Made by a program: the position numbers and the translations under genes. Source: Bradyrhizobium sp. LTSP849 (lineage in GTDB: Bacteria; Pseudomonadota; Alphaproteobacteria; Rhizobiales; Xanthobacteraceae). Taken from it: a stretch of DNA of 64,000 nt. Of the stretch, positions 37,301-44,161 are shown one piece after another. The stretch lies in NCBI RefSeq assembly GCF_000938255.1, contig NZ_JYMR01000001.1, positions 124,001-188,000 on the forward strand, read 5' to 3'. How positions within the stretch are numbered: the first letter of the stretch is position 1; the number at the start of each line of letters is the position of its first letter. Under the pieces are notes generated by a model. It worked only from the letters and a program-made list of their open reading frames with translations, was not told where the DNA came from and made no database searches.

Positions 37301-39103
37301 TCAGTTGCAGACTTCAATGTTGCGCATAAGGGCAGAACCCCAGCTTTCCTTTCTGGCCTCAAGCCGGCATCCTTTTTGGACAGGCCGACAGCCAGCGTTG
37401 TTACATACGACTTGTGCCGATGTTTGTGGCTTCGATGGAGCAGCTTCCGTTTTTGCGCGTTCCTGTGGTTCACGCTTCGGTTCCTCGCGCGCAGCGACAG
37501 GCTTCTTGTCCGGGATCTTCTCGCATTCACTGTCATCGTTGACGCGGAAGCCGGCCCGGCAGGTGACCTTGACGCAATGATCGCCGTCCGTCCTAAAACC
37601 GTGCTCGCAGACCAGCGGGCAGACGCGGCCCTGCTTGGCCTTGATGGCGTCGAGCGCATCAAGGCTCGCGAGCCTGGCATCGAGGCTGGTCCCGGCATTT
37701 TTGTTGAACGCGGCCAGCGACCGCTGCGAGGACGCATTCCAGTCACCTTCCGCCAATGTGTCGAGGCAACCAACGCGGCGCAGCTCAAGCTGCACCAGCT
37801 TCGTGACCTCCTGCGACGACAGAGTGGGCTGGCTCGGCGGCGGCGCGAGCGTGGCGATGGTCTGCTTGCTTTCGGCGGCTTGTTTCTCAGCCGCCTGCTT
37901 CTCGGCGAGCGCCTTGTCCGCGGCCTGCTTGTCCGCGGCTGCCTTCGCGGCAGCGGTTTCGGCATCCTTGCGCTTCTGCTCGGCTGCGGCCGCCCTGGCT
38001 TCCTCGAGCTGCTTTGCCTTTTCGGCGGCGAGACGCGCATCCTCGGCCGCCTTCGCGGCGGCAGCCGCCTTTTGCTGCTCGGTGGTCTTGGCGTGCTCGG
38101 CGGTGAGACGCGCCTTCTCGTCTTCAGCCTGGCGGGCCCTTTCGGCCGCGTCGGCACGCGTGTCCTCGGCCGCAATCCGCTTCAGCTGTCCTTGTGCGAG
38201 GCTGGCGTAAAATCCGTCGGGATATTGCGCCAGGAAGGCGGTCCAGACCTCGCGCGTGCCGATCTGCAGCGCCAGCTCGTAGTCGCGGCGCACCGCATCC
38301 TGCGGACTGGCCTGCGGTCCGGTCGCGGCCGGCTGGCCGGGCACCAGCGGCACATCATTGCCGCCGAGCGAGCCATAGACATAGGGCTCCTGCTTGTAAC
38401 CGGTATTCTTGAGCACGTCGTCGCGCACGAAGCCGAGCGCCTTGCGCAGATCCAGCCCGGGCGTCGGCAGTCGCTCGACCAGCGCCATCGCGAACGGACT
38501 GTTTTTCGCGTCGCCATCCGACGCGGTCGATCCCGCCTTGGCGGCAAAGGCGATCATCGTATTCGGGCTGGACGGTTCGACCTTGGCGAGGCCACGCCCG
38601 ACAGCGCGGGAGGCGACGGTGCGCCGCATCGACCGGGCGAAAGGATTGTCGCGGCAGGCATCGAGAATGACGAGGCGCAGCTGCCTGGCCGGCTCGATCG
38701 CGAACAGCACGCGATCGAGCGGAAAGGTCTCGTCGAACACGTCGGTATCGGTCTCGAGCGTGGCGTCGGTCGGTATCAGGTAATTGTTGCCGTCGAGCTC
38801 GATGCCATGACCGGCGTAATAGATCACCGCGACGTCGGCATCGCGCGTCCTGATGCCGAACTCGCGCAGCGCCTTGCGCATGTCGACCACGTTGAGGTCG
38901 AACTTCACATCCACGGTGTCGAACCCGGCCTTGGTGAACATGCCGCCGACCAGCGCGGCGTCATTGGCCGGGTTGGTCAGCTTGGCGACACTCTTATAGG
39001 CCGAATTCCCGATCACCAGCGCAACGCGCTTCTCGGCGAAAGCGGTGCCGCAGCCGAGACAGACAGAGAAAACAAAAAGGATAAAAAAACGGAGCCCGCG
39101 CAT
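37301..39103 (-). CDS. Secreted caspase-like (peptidase C14) protein
   Basis: A 600-residue protein with a signal peptide (FFILFVFSVCLGCGTAFA) and an N-terminal caspase-fold domain (about 25-260): RVALVIGNSAYKSVAKLTNP, the catalytic His in VIYYAGHGIELDG and the Cys in LVILDACRDNPFARS. A long Ala/Lys/Glu coiled coil (about 310-420) follows, then a peptidoglycan-binding-like helix bundle (QEVTKLVQLELRRVGCLDTL) and a Cys-rich end with CPLVCEHGF and VTCRAGFRV. Such proteins are metacaspase relatives of unknown role in bacteria. The gene is convergent with the AEC transporter and flanked by its duplicated 3' end. Confidence 0.9.
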   Translation of the reverse strand: MRGLRFFILFVFSVCLGCGTAFAEKRVALVIGNSAYKSVAKLTNPANDAALVGGMFTKAGFDTVDVKFDLNVVDMRKALREFGIRTRDADVAVIYYAGHGIELDGNNYLIPTDATLETDTDVFDETFPLDRVLFAIEPARQLRLVILDACRDNPFARSMRRTVASRAVGRGLAKVEPSSPNTMIAFAAKAGSTASDGDAKNSPFAMALVERLPTPGLDLRKALGFVRDDVLKNTGYKQEPYVYGSLGGNDVPLVPGQPAATGPQASPQDAVRRDYELALQIGTREVWTAFLAQYPDGFYASLAQGQLKRIAAEDTRADAAERARQAEDEKARLTAEHAKTTEQQKAAAAAKAAEDARLAAEKAKQLEEARAAAAEQKRKDAETAAAKAAADKQAADKALAEKQAAEKQAAESKQTIATLAPPPSQPTLSSQEVTKLVQLELRRVGCLDTLAEGDWNASSQRSLAAFNKNAGTSLDARLASLDALDAIKAKQGRVCPLVCEHGFRTDGDHCVKVTCRAGFRVNDDSECEKIPDKKPVAAREEPKREPQERAKTEAAPSKPQTSAQVVCNNAGCRPVQKGCRLEARKESWGSALMRNIEVCN

Positions 39104-39204
39104 GGCTACCCCAAGCGAATATCGGCGGAGAGTAGCTGGAGCGGGCGGGAAGGCAAGCGGGCGGCGGCAATATTGGCGCTATCGGCCAGAATAACCCTAA
39201 CCAA

Positions 39205-39255
39205 TGTCGGGCGCGGTGGCGCTGGGGACAGCGACGTTGCCGGTGGTGATCGTGG
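39205..39255 (+). pseudogene. Duplicated fragment of the AEC transporter 3' end
   Basis: The sequence reads SGAVALGTATLPVVIVA in frame and matches the AEC C-terminus (SGAVALGTLLAAVTLPVVVM) with two in-frame gaps. The first 25 bases are identical except the last. It sits on the far side of the caspase gene and in the same orientation as the intact gene. Confidence 0.75.
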
Positions 39256-39297
39256 CCCCTCGACTAGCTGGCCTGCCTATCGGCAGGGGCAATCAGT

Positions 39298-39343
39298 CCG
39301 AAGCCTGGCCGATCCGAAGCCTGGCCGATCCGAAGCCTTGGCC
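39298..39343. repeat. 16-base tandem repeat, nearly three units
   Basis: CCGAAGCCTGGCCGAT at 39298-39313 and 39314-39329, followed by a partial unit to 39343. Between the AEC fragment and a microprotein gene; no coding frame preserved. Confidence 0.85.
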
Positions 39344-39389
39344 GCCGCGGGCGACATTCAAGCGCTTCGGACCGGTGACCGGTGCCCGA

Positions 39390-39464
39390 TCAATGCAATC
39401 CCAGAAAGGAGAGAATTGCGCCAACCACGACGACGAGACCGACCAGATAGATAATTCCGTTCAT
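39390..39464 (-). CDS. 24-residue membrane microprotein
   Basis: Complete small gene, ATG to TGA, reading MNGIIYLVGLVVVVGAILSF then LGLH: a single hydrophobic helix. GGGAG stands seven bases before the ATG. I recall near-identical short sequences in many Bradyrhizobium relatives, which supports it. Function unknown. Confidence 0.8.
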   Translation of the reverse strand: MNGIIYLVGLVVVVGAILSFLGLH

Positions 39465-39622
39465 TGCTCAGCTCCCTCAGCGTTGTTTGTCCCTGCTGCA
39501 ACTGGAAACACCTGGAGCGAAGAAAAGGTCCTCCATGCCGATTGCCGTTTTTTCCCGGATGTAGGAACGAATGGGCCCCATCCTGCTTCTGAATCCGGAG
39601 CTGTTCTTGAGGAGAGGGATCG

Positions 39623-39793
39623 ATGAGTGCCTGGCACCAAATCGCGAGTGCGACGACGACGATTGCATTTTCGATTTGCCTCTTCATCGCCTCGCAGACG
39701 TACGTGACGTCTCGCGTCTCAGCTGCCGAATCCGCCACCCTGCATGTCCTGAAGCTGCGAAACGCGGGGTACCGCGCGCTGCACGGTCATTGA
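39623..39793 (+). CDS. 56-residue membrane protein
   Basis: ATG at 39623 with AGGAG and AGGG at an ideal distance. The product begins MSAWHQIASATTTIAFSICL, one transmembrane segment, and ends LRNAGYRALHGH. No family recognised. The next gene begins seven bases after its stop. Confidence 0.7.
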   Translation: MSAWHQIASATTTIAFSICLFIASQTYVTSRVSAAESATLHVLKLRNAGYRALHGH

Positions 39794-39799
39794 GCCGGC

Positions 39800-40081
39800 A
39801 TGCCACTCGCCATGTCCCTGATCGTGGACGGCTATGTGCGGCTGCGGGATCGCGCGGCTCTGGAGAAGCTGCGCACCCACCGCATTGAGATGCTGGAAGC
39901 GGCGAGGTCCGTTGTCGAACTCGACAACAGCCGGATGATCGCCGCGCTCGTGGAGGAAATCGAGCTCATCGATGCCGGATTGTCTCGACTGAACACTCTG
40001 CGAGAGCAGCGGGAGCTCGCGCCCGATGATCCCCAGGCAACGCCTCTCAACGAGATCGCGCCTCGCGATCCGCATCGATGA
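39800..40081 (+). CDS. Small hypothetical protein (93 aa), helical
   Basis: A helical protein rich in Leu/Glu/Arg (YVRLRDRAALEKLRTHRIEM, AALVEEIELIDAGLSRLNTL). An ATG at 39812 (MSLIVDGYVRLRDR) is an equally plausible start. No ribosome site is obvious, so translation may be coupled to the 56-residue gene. The composition is protein-like and not a shadow; no function assigned. Confidence 0.6.
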   Translation: MPLAMSLIVDGYVRLRDRAALEKLRTHRIEMLEAARSVVELDNSRMIAALVEEIELIDAGLSRLNTLREQRELAPDDPQATPLNEIAPRDPHR

Positions 40082-40122
40082 CGGCGGAAAGCTCCGCCCT
40101 CGCGCGGCGGTGAGTGATCTGC

Positions 40123-40293
40123 TTAGGCAGCCCAGTCCATAATCGCGTCAATGAAAGTCTGAGCCTGGCGGATCGCGTCCCCCCTCGTCGCGCAGACGCC
40201 GACCGACACGGTTCGGCCCTTTCCGACAGTCCACTGCCAACCGGATAAATAACGCATCTCAACGATCGAGAAGCTTACGCCGCGATGTTCCAC
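40123..40293 (-). CDS. 56-residue hypothetical protein
   Basis: A GTG start at 40293, six bases after GGAGG, opens a frame of 56 residues: VEHRGVSFSIVEMRYLSGWQ, then a beta-rich middle (WTVGKGRTVSVGVCAT) and a helix (RGDAIRQAQTFIDAIMDWAA). Composition and ribosome site argue for a real gene. Family unknown; the arrangement of strands then a helix resembles small DUF6894-like proteins, a weak guess. Confidence 0.75.
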   Translation of the reverse strand: MEHRGVSFSIVEMRYLSGWQWTVGKGRTVSVGVCATRGDAIRQAQTFIDAIMDWAA

Positions 40294-40545
40294 GGAGAAC
40301 CTCCGCTGACATGTTGCTGGGTTCGAAGAGACTACTCCAGGGGTTGGATAAGGTCGAGGCCCAGGTACAGTCGAGCACAGCCAGCCACCTTGACGGAAGA
40401 GCCCGCCACGACACGCCCTCCTGATCGGCCACGACCAATCCGGCCACAGTCACGGAAAGCAGCCGAACATGGAACGGACGTGCCCGTCGTGTGTTCGAGT
40501 TTCTGCCCAAGGATTATCAGACGCATTCAGTCTATGGAGGATCCC

Positions 40546-40893
40546 ATGAACCAAGACAAAGCGATGGTCAGAGAACTCGTCGAGCGTATCGAGGGAGTGG
40601 TCGGAACCCATTTCGAGTTGGAGATCAAAGGACATCATCACAAGAAGACGCTGGTTGTCGAAGTCGACTTCGACCTTGATCCCAACGGCAGCCATTTTTC
40701 GCGCGCAAAACTCGAATCGATCGAGAACACTTTTGAAACGGTGATCCGTGAGGAAAACAGCGAGGTTGTTTCGAAGCTGAAAATCGTCGGTCGAGCCAGC
40801 CGATCCACGGACAAAAGCGCCGATACCACCACAGGGCCTGGCGCAACATCAACAAAGGGCGCGCCGGCCAATTTACGGTCTTCGCCGAACTGA
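40546..40893 (+). CDS. Hypothetical protein (115 aa)
   Basis: GGAGG five bases before the ATG at 40546 fixes the start. The product has an N-terminal helix (DKAMVRELVERIEGVVGTHF), a beta part with HHHKKTLVVEVDFDLDPNGS, a helix containing KLESIENTFETVIREENSEV and a disordered Thr/Ser/Gly tail. I do not recognise a family; the HHH/DxD segment could bind a metal. Confidence 0.7.
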   Translation: MNQDKAMVRELVERIEGVVGTHFELEIKGHHHKKTLVVEVDFDLDPNGSHFSRAKLESIENTFETVIREENSEVVSKLKIVGRASRSTDKSADTTTGPGATSTKGAPANLRSSPN

Positions 40894-41071
40894 CATAGGC
40901 GATTTTAAAGTTGATCCCCATAGCCACTCCAAAGCGGCCAGTGGATGCTCCGGCGCCACTGGCCGAGGGCAAAAAGACGCACCCACCAAACCCGCTATGG
41001 AGTGATACACAGGCAAGCGACTGAGCGACTTTCTGATAAGCTTGGGGTCACCCTGCGCTACGCGGAATACG

Positions 41072-41392
41072 ATGATGACGAGCAATATCCTCAAGAAAAT
41101 GGTTTGCGCGCTTCACGAGCAGCTGGAAGAGCGTACGCGGCTTCGTCAGCGCGAGAAGCGCAGAAGGAGAGCCGCGATCGCAAGGGAGAAAGGCTGGAAG
41201 GATTTATTTGATCATATGTCCAGACACTCTGCCGGCGCTTCGGGCCTGACATCTCAGCCAGTATCGTTGACCGCACAACAAGCAGCTCGCGAAGTTAAAC
41301 GAGATGAGGCACATGCCCATACACATCAAGGGCCCGCCGAGTCTTCCAATATCCTGCCATTGGCTCGCTCGCAGCGCAGCGGGAATGTTTGA
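41072..41392 (+). CDS. Possible small basic protein (106 aa)
   Basis: From the ATG at 41072: MMTSNILKKMVCALHEQLEE then an Arg-rich helix (RTRLRQREKRRRRAAIAREK) and a low-complexity tail. It could be a coiled or nucleic-acid-binding small protein, but there is no clear ribosome site and the alternative frame at 40945-41211 cannot be excluded. Confidence 0.35.
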   Translation: MMTSNILKKMVCALHEQLEERTRLRQREKRRRRAAIAREKGWKDLFDHMSRHSAGASGLTSQPVSLTAQQAAREVKRDEAHAHTHQGPAESSNILPLARSQRSGNV

Positions 41393-41467
41393 TGTGAGCC
41401 TGGCTCTCGATGCCTCCTGATTTCGTGGGTTTCGTGCACTGTCACCGCAATTCCACTGCCGAAAGGG

Positions 41468-42142
41468 CTAGTGAACACGCTGGCCCGCGCGCCAGGCCAT
41501 CTCCCAGAAGTCTGCCTCGAGTCGGGTGGCTTCCTTGAAGATCGCAATCAGTTCTGCCTCGCGGGCCGGCGTGGCATAGAGATCGGCGAGATGCTCCATG
41601 TGCGCTCGCGCTTTGGCAGCGACCTCCTGGTACGGCGCGCCGGCATACTCGGCGATCCAAACGCGATACGCGTTCGTCGCAGCGTCCGCGAGGGGGAGCG
41701 AGGCGAGCCGCGTTGCGATCTCCGCGTACCCGATCACGCAGGGGGCAAGCGCCACCTTGAGAGCCAGCAGGTCGCCGCGCATTCCCGCGTCGAGCACGTA
41801 GCGTGTATAGGCCAGCATCTCGGCCGCCGGAGGGGCCTGTTCAAGGTCGGCCGGGGACAGACCCCAATCGGCACAGAGCTTCACATGCAGGTTCATCTCG
41901 ACATCAAGGATGGCCGAAAGGCCGGCCGCTGCTTCACGCATGTCGGCAAGTCTGGGCGACTTGTAGACCGCGAGCGCGTAGGCGCGAGCAAACTCGATGA
42001 GGAACAGGTAGTCTTGAACGAGGTAGTGACGAAACGCCGCTTCGGGAAGCGAGCCGTCTGCCAATCCGTTCGTGAAGGGATGCTCGGTGTAGGCCCGCCA
42101 CTCAACGGACGCTTCTGTCTTGAGACGCTCGAAGAAACTCAC
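41468..42142 (-). CDS. tenA: TenA-family thiaminase II / aminopyrimidine aminohydrolase
   Basis: A 224-residue helical protein of the TenA family, which salvages the pyrimidine of degraded thiamine. Recognised parts: ERLKTEASVEWRAYTEHPFT, HYLVQDYLFLIEFARAYALA, the catalytic Cys in APCVIGYAEIA and the C-terminal Glu region EADFWEMAW. It starts at a GTG (42142). No thiamine riboswitch is visible upstream. It is divergent from the retron-type gene, separated by 383 bases. Confidence 0.9.
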   Translation of the reverse strand: MSFFERLKTEASVEWRAYTEHPFTNGLADGSLPEAAFRHYLVQDYLFLIEFARAYALAVYKSPRLADMREAAAGLSAILDVEMNLHVKLCADWGLSPADLEQAPPAAEMLAYTRYVLDAGMRGDLLALKVALAPCVIGYAEIATRLASLPLADAATNAYRVWIAEYAGAPYQEVAAKARAHMEHLADLYATPAREAELIAIFKEATRLEADFWEMAWRAGQRVH

Positions 42143-42181
42143 GATCTTGTTCGCCTGGCTTGCTTGTCCATGAACGCCTTT

Positions 42182-42480
42182 GGTTCGCTACCGATAGCGC
42201 ATTGCGAACCGAGGAGCTACGGTGAGCGTGCACAAAACTGGCTTTGAGCAGCGTTGCGGATGGGGCGCTCCCCGCATCGAAAGTTTAGCCCATCGGGCAT
42301 TTGCGGTGACGGTGCACAAAATCGGCATTCGCTTAAGCTTTTGGCTATATCGCGAGCCTTATGGCTCGCGGACGATTGCCGAAGAAGCGGACCTTGGATA
42401 TGCTGCGACCGCGCCCCCTCGCATGCCGCTCTGTCGTAACTGCGGAGATTTGACCGAAAGGTTCTGGATATGATCGCGGC
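42182..42480 (+). ncRNA. Candidate retron non-coding RNA (msr-msd) region
   Basis: The 383-base gap before the reverse transcriptase is unusually structured for this window. GGTTCGC (42182-42188) pairs with GCGAACC (42204-42210). A perfect 8-bp hairpin, CGCGAGCC-TTAT-GGCTCGCG, is at 42351-42370, enclosed by TCGGCA (42322-42327) with TGCCGA (42377-42382). A third hairpin lies at about 42258-42278, and ACC-GAAA-GGT near 42453-42462. Retron reverse transcriptases use such an upstream RNA as template and primer. The exact branching G and a1/a2 ends could not be identified. Confidence 0.45.
42221..42326. repeat. 22-base imperfect direct repeat upstream of the retron gene
   Basis: Copies at 42221-42242 and 42305-42326 agree in 18 of 22 positions and share the exact core GTGCACAAAA (42228-42237, 42312-42321). 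They could be regulatory sites or parts of the RNA. Confidence 0.7.
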
Positions 42481-42525
42481 CCGAATGCCTTGGGCTCGGG
42501 CGAGAAGGAGGGGGCGCACTTTACG

Positions 42526-44106
42526 ATGCCGACAGTGCCTGCAGAACTAAAGACGGCGAATGCACTTTTTGCTCATCTTGGCGTTGGAAGCGCAGAGCGA
42601 AAATTCCTAGAACATCACGCGTTCTACAGATATACCGAAGTAGCAATCCCGAAGCGGCGTAAAGGCGAGCGAAAGCTCCTTGTGCCAGAACGCCGTCTCA
42701 AATTCCTCCAGCGGGAAATGCTTAAGTTGCTATCGCAACTATACGTGCCACGTGACCCTGTGCACGGATTTGTAGTTGGTCGCGGCGCGCTCACAAACGC
42801 CAGCGCACATGAGAAACGGCCATACCTTCTCAATATCGATCTAAAGAATTTCTTCGGCGTAATTGCCCGCCGCCGAGTGCGCGGCATGTTGCTAAGTTTC
42901 CATCTAGAGGAAGAGATTGCGGAGGCAATCTGCGACATTTGCACGACGAGGAATCAGCTTCCGCAAGGCGCTCCAACATCCCCGATGCTATCGAACATGA
43001 TAGCCTACCGGCTCGATCGCGATCTCATAAATTTCTCTAAGACCCATCGATTGCGATACACGCGGTACGCCGATGATATCTCTCTATCTAGCTATACGCC
43101 CCCAATGGGACTTTTCAATGCAGGTCTACCTAACTCAGGTCGAGTAGCGGAGGAGCAGCTTTCAACCGGTCTTCGCTCCGTCTTCTCTACAAATGGGTTT
43201 GAAACTGCCCCGGAAAAAATCTGGTACTCCGGTCCAGATTTTCGAAAGGAGGTAACGGGGCTCATCGTCAACGAATTTCCCAACGTCAAGCGTACTTTCG
43301 TGCGAAATCTGCGTTCCTCTTTGTACAAGGCCGAAACGATGGGGATTAGTGCAGCCGAGAAAGATTATCAGAAGCGATATGGAACGACAGCGTCCTTGCA
43401 ACAAGTTCTACGTGGCCGCTTAGAGTGGATCGCGCAGGTTAGAGGCCGGAGCTTCGGAGCGTATCGAACACTTGCAAAGCGATTCAATGCGATCTTTCCG
43501 GCTTCACCCATTGCTGTGCTCCCGACATACGATGAAGTTGCGGAGCAGGCGATTTGGGTGATTGATTTCTGCGAGGATGTTGCGGGTAAACCTGAGCCTA
43601 CCTGCGCACAAGGCACGGCATTCTTTATCGCAAACATCGGGCTTGTGACTGCGCACCACGTGCTCGCAGATTTGCCGCCGGGCTGTAGTGCCGTGCTCCA
43701 CAGACCAAGCTTGCCCGGCAAGAAGTTCAAGGCAACGCCGACTAAGCGCCAATGCCCGTATCGCGACTTGATGATATTGGAGCACAATGTACCGGCAACC
43801 GATTATCTCAGTTTATCCGCCGCAACATCACCAGAGCGGAGGAACGCTCCGATCGTGGCCTTAGGATTTCCCAGCTTCAACGCCGGAGACGAATTAGGTA
43901 CGCGCTCGGGTCTCGTCGTTGGAAACGCTACTAGGCACGGGGTTAAAATGCTCGAAGTATCCGCATTACTTTTGAGCGGCATCAGCGGAGGCCCGATCGT
44001 GAACGATCGAGCTCAAGTTGTTGCCGTAGCGCATAAAGGAGGATACGAAGAAAACAAGCAGCTGGGTGTGATCGTTTCCGAGCTAATTGCTCTTGCAAAC
44101 GAGTGA
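42526..44106 (+). CDS. Retron-type reverse transcriptase fused to a trypsin-like serine protease
   Basis: A 526-residue fusion. The reverse transcriptase half (about 30-260) has the retron hallmark NASAH (91-95), LNIDLKNFF with catalytic Asp105, LPQGAPTSPMLSN (145-157), YADD at 181-184 and VTG at 243-245. A linker (about 260-350) leads to a trypsin-like domain (about 360-520) with the triad His378 (TAHHV), Asp414 (YRDLMILE) and Ser487 (SGISGGP). No signal peptide, so both parts are cytosolic. I use the ATG at 42526, with an AGGAGGGGG about 12 bases upstream; a TTG at 42490 also fits the frame. Some retron types with fused proteases have been described; the role of the protease as effector is inferred. 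Confidence 0.88.
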   Translation: MPTVPAELKTANALFAHLGVGSAERKFLEHHAFYRYTEVAIPKRRKGERKLLVPERRLKFLQREMLKLLSQLYVPRDPVHGFVVGRGALTNASAHEKRPYLLNIDLKNFFGVIARRRVRGMLLSFHLEEEIAEAICDICTTRNQLPQGAPTSPMLSNMIAYRLDRDLINFSKTHRLRYTRYADDISLSSYTPPMGLFNAGLPNSGRVAEEQLSTGLRSVFSTNGFETAPEKIWYSGPDFRKEVTGLIVNEFPNVKRTFVRNLRSSLYKAETMGISAAEKDYQKRYGTTASLQQVLRGRLEWIAQVRGRSFGAYRTLAKRFNAIFPASPIAVLPTYDEVAEQAIWVIDFCEDVAGKPEPTCAQGTAFFIANIGLVTAHHVLADLPPGCSAVLHRPSLPGKKFKATPTKRQCPYRDLMILEHNVPATDYLSLSAATSPERRNAPIVALGFPSFNAGDELGTRSGLVVGNATRHGVKMLEVSALLLSGISGGPIVNDRAQVVAVAHKGGYEENKQLGVIVSELIALANE

Positions 44107-44161
44107 CTAAACCTGCGATCGCCGTATCACAAGGTCGGCGATGCAGCGAGGTATGCATTTC

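Noticed and set aside
40047..40262. 71-residue minus-strand frame
   Set aside because: Overlaps in another frame the 56-residue gene at 40123-40293, which has a perfect ribosome site and better composition.
42143..42230. Thiamine riboswitch before tenA
   Set aside because: The conserved TPP-aptamer segments (CUGAGA and the ACCUGA-type motif) are absent on the minus strand.
42490..42525. TTG start adding 12 residues to the reverse transcriptase
   Set aside because: The ATG at 42526 follows the AGGAGGGGG, which would lie inside the coding region if the TTG were used.
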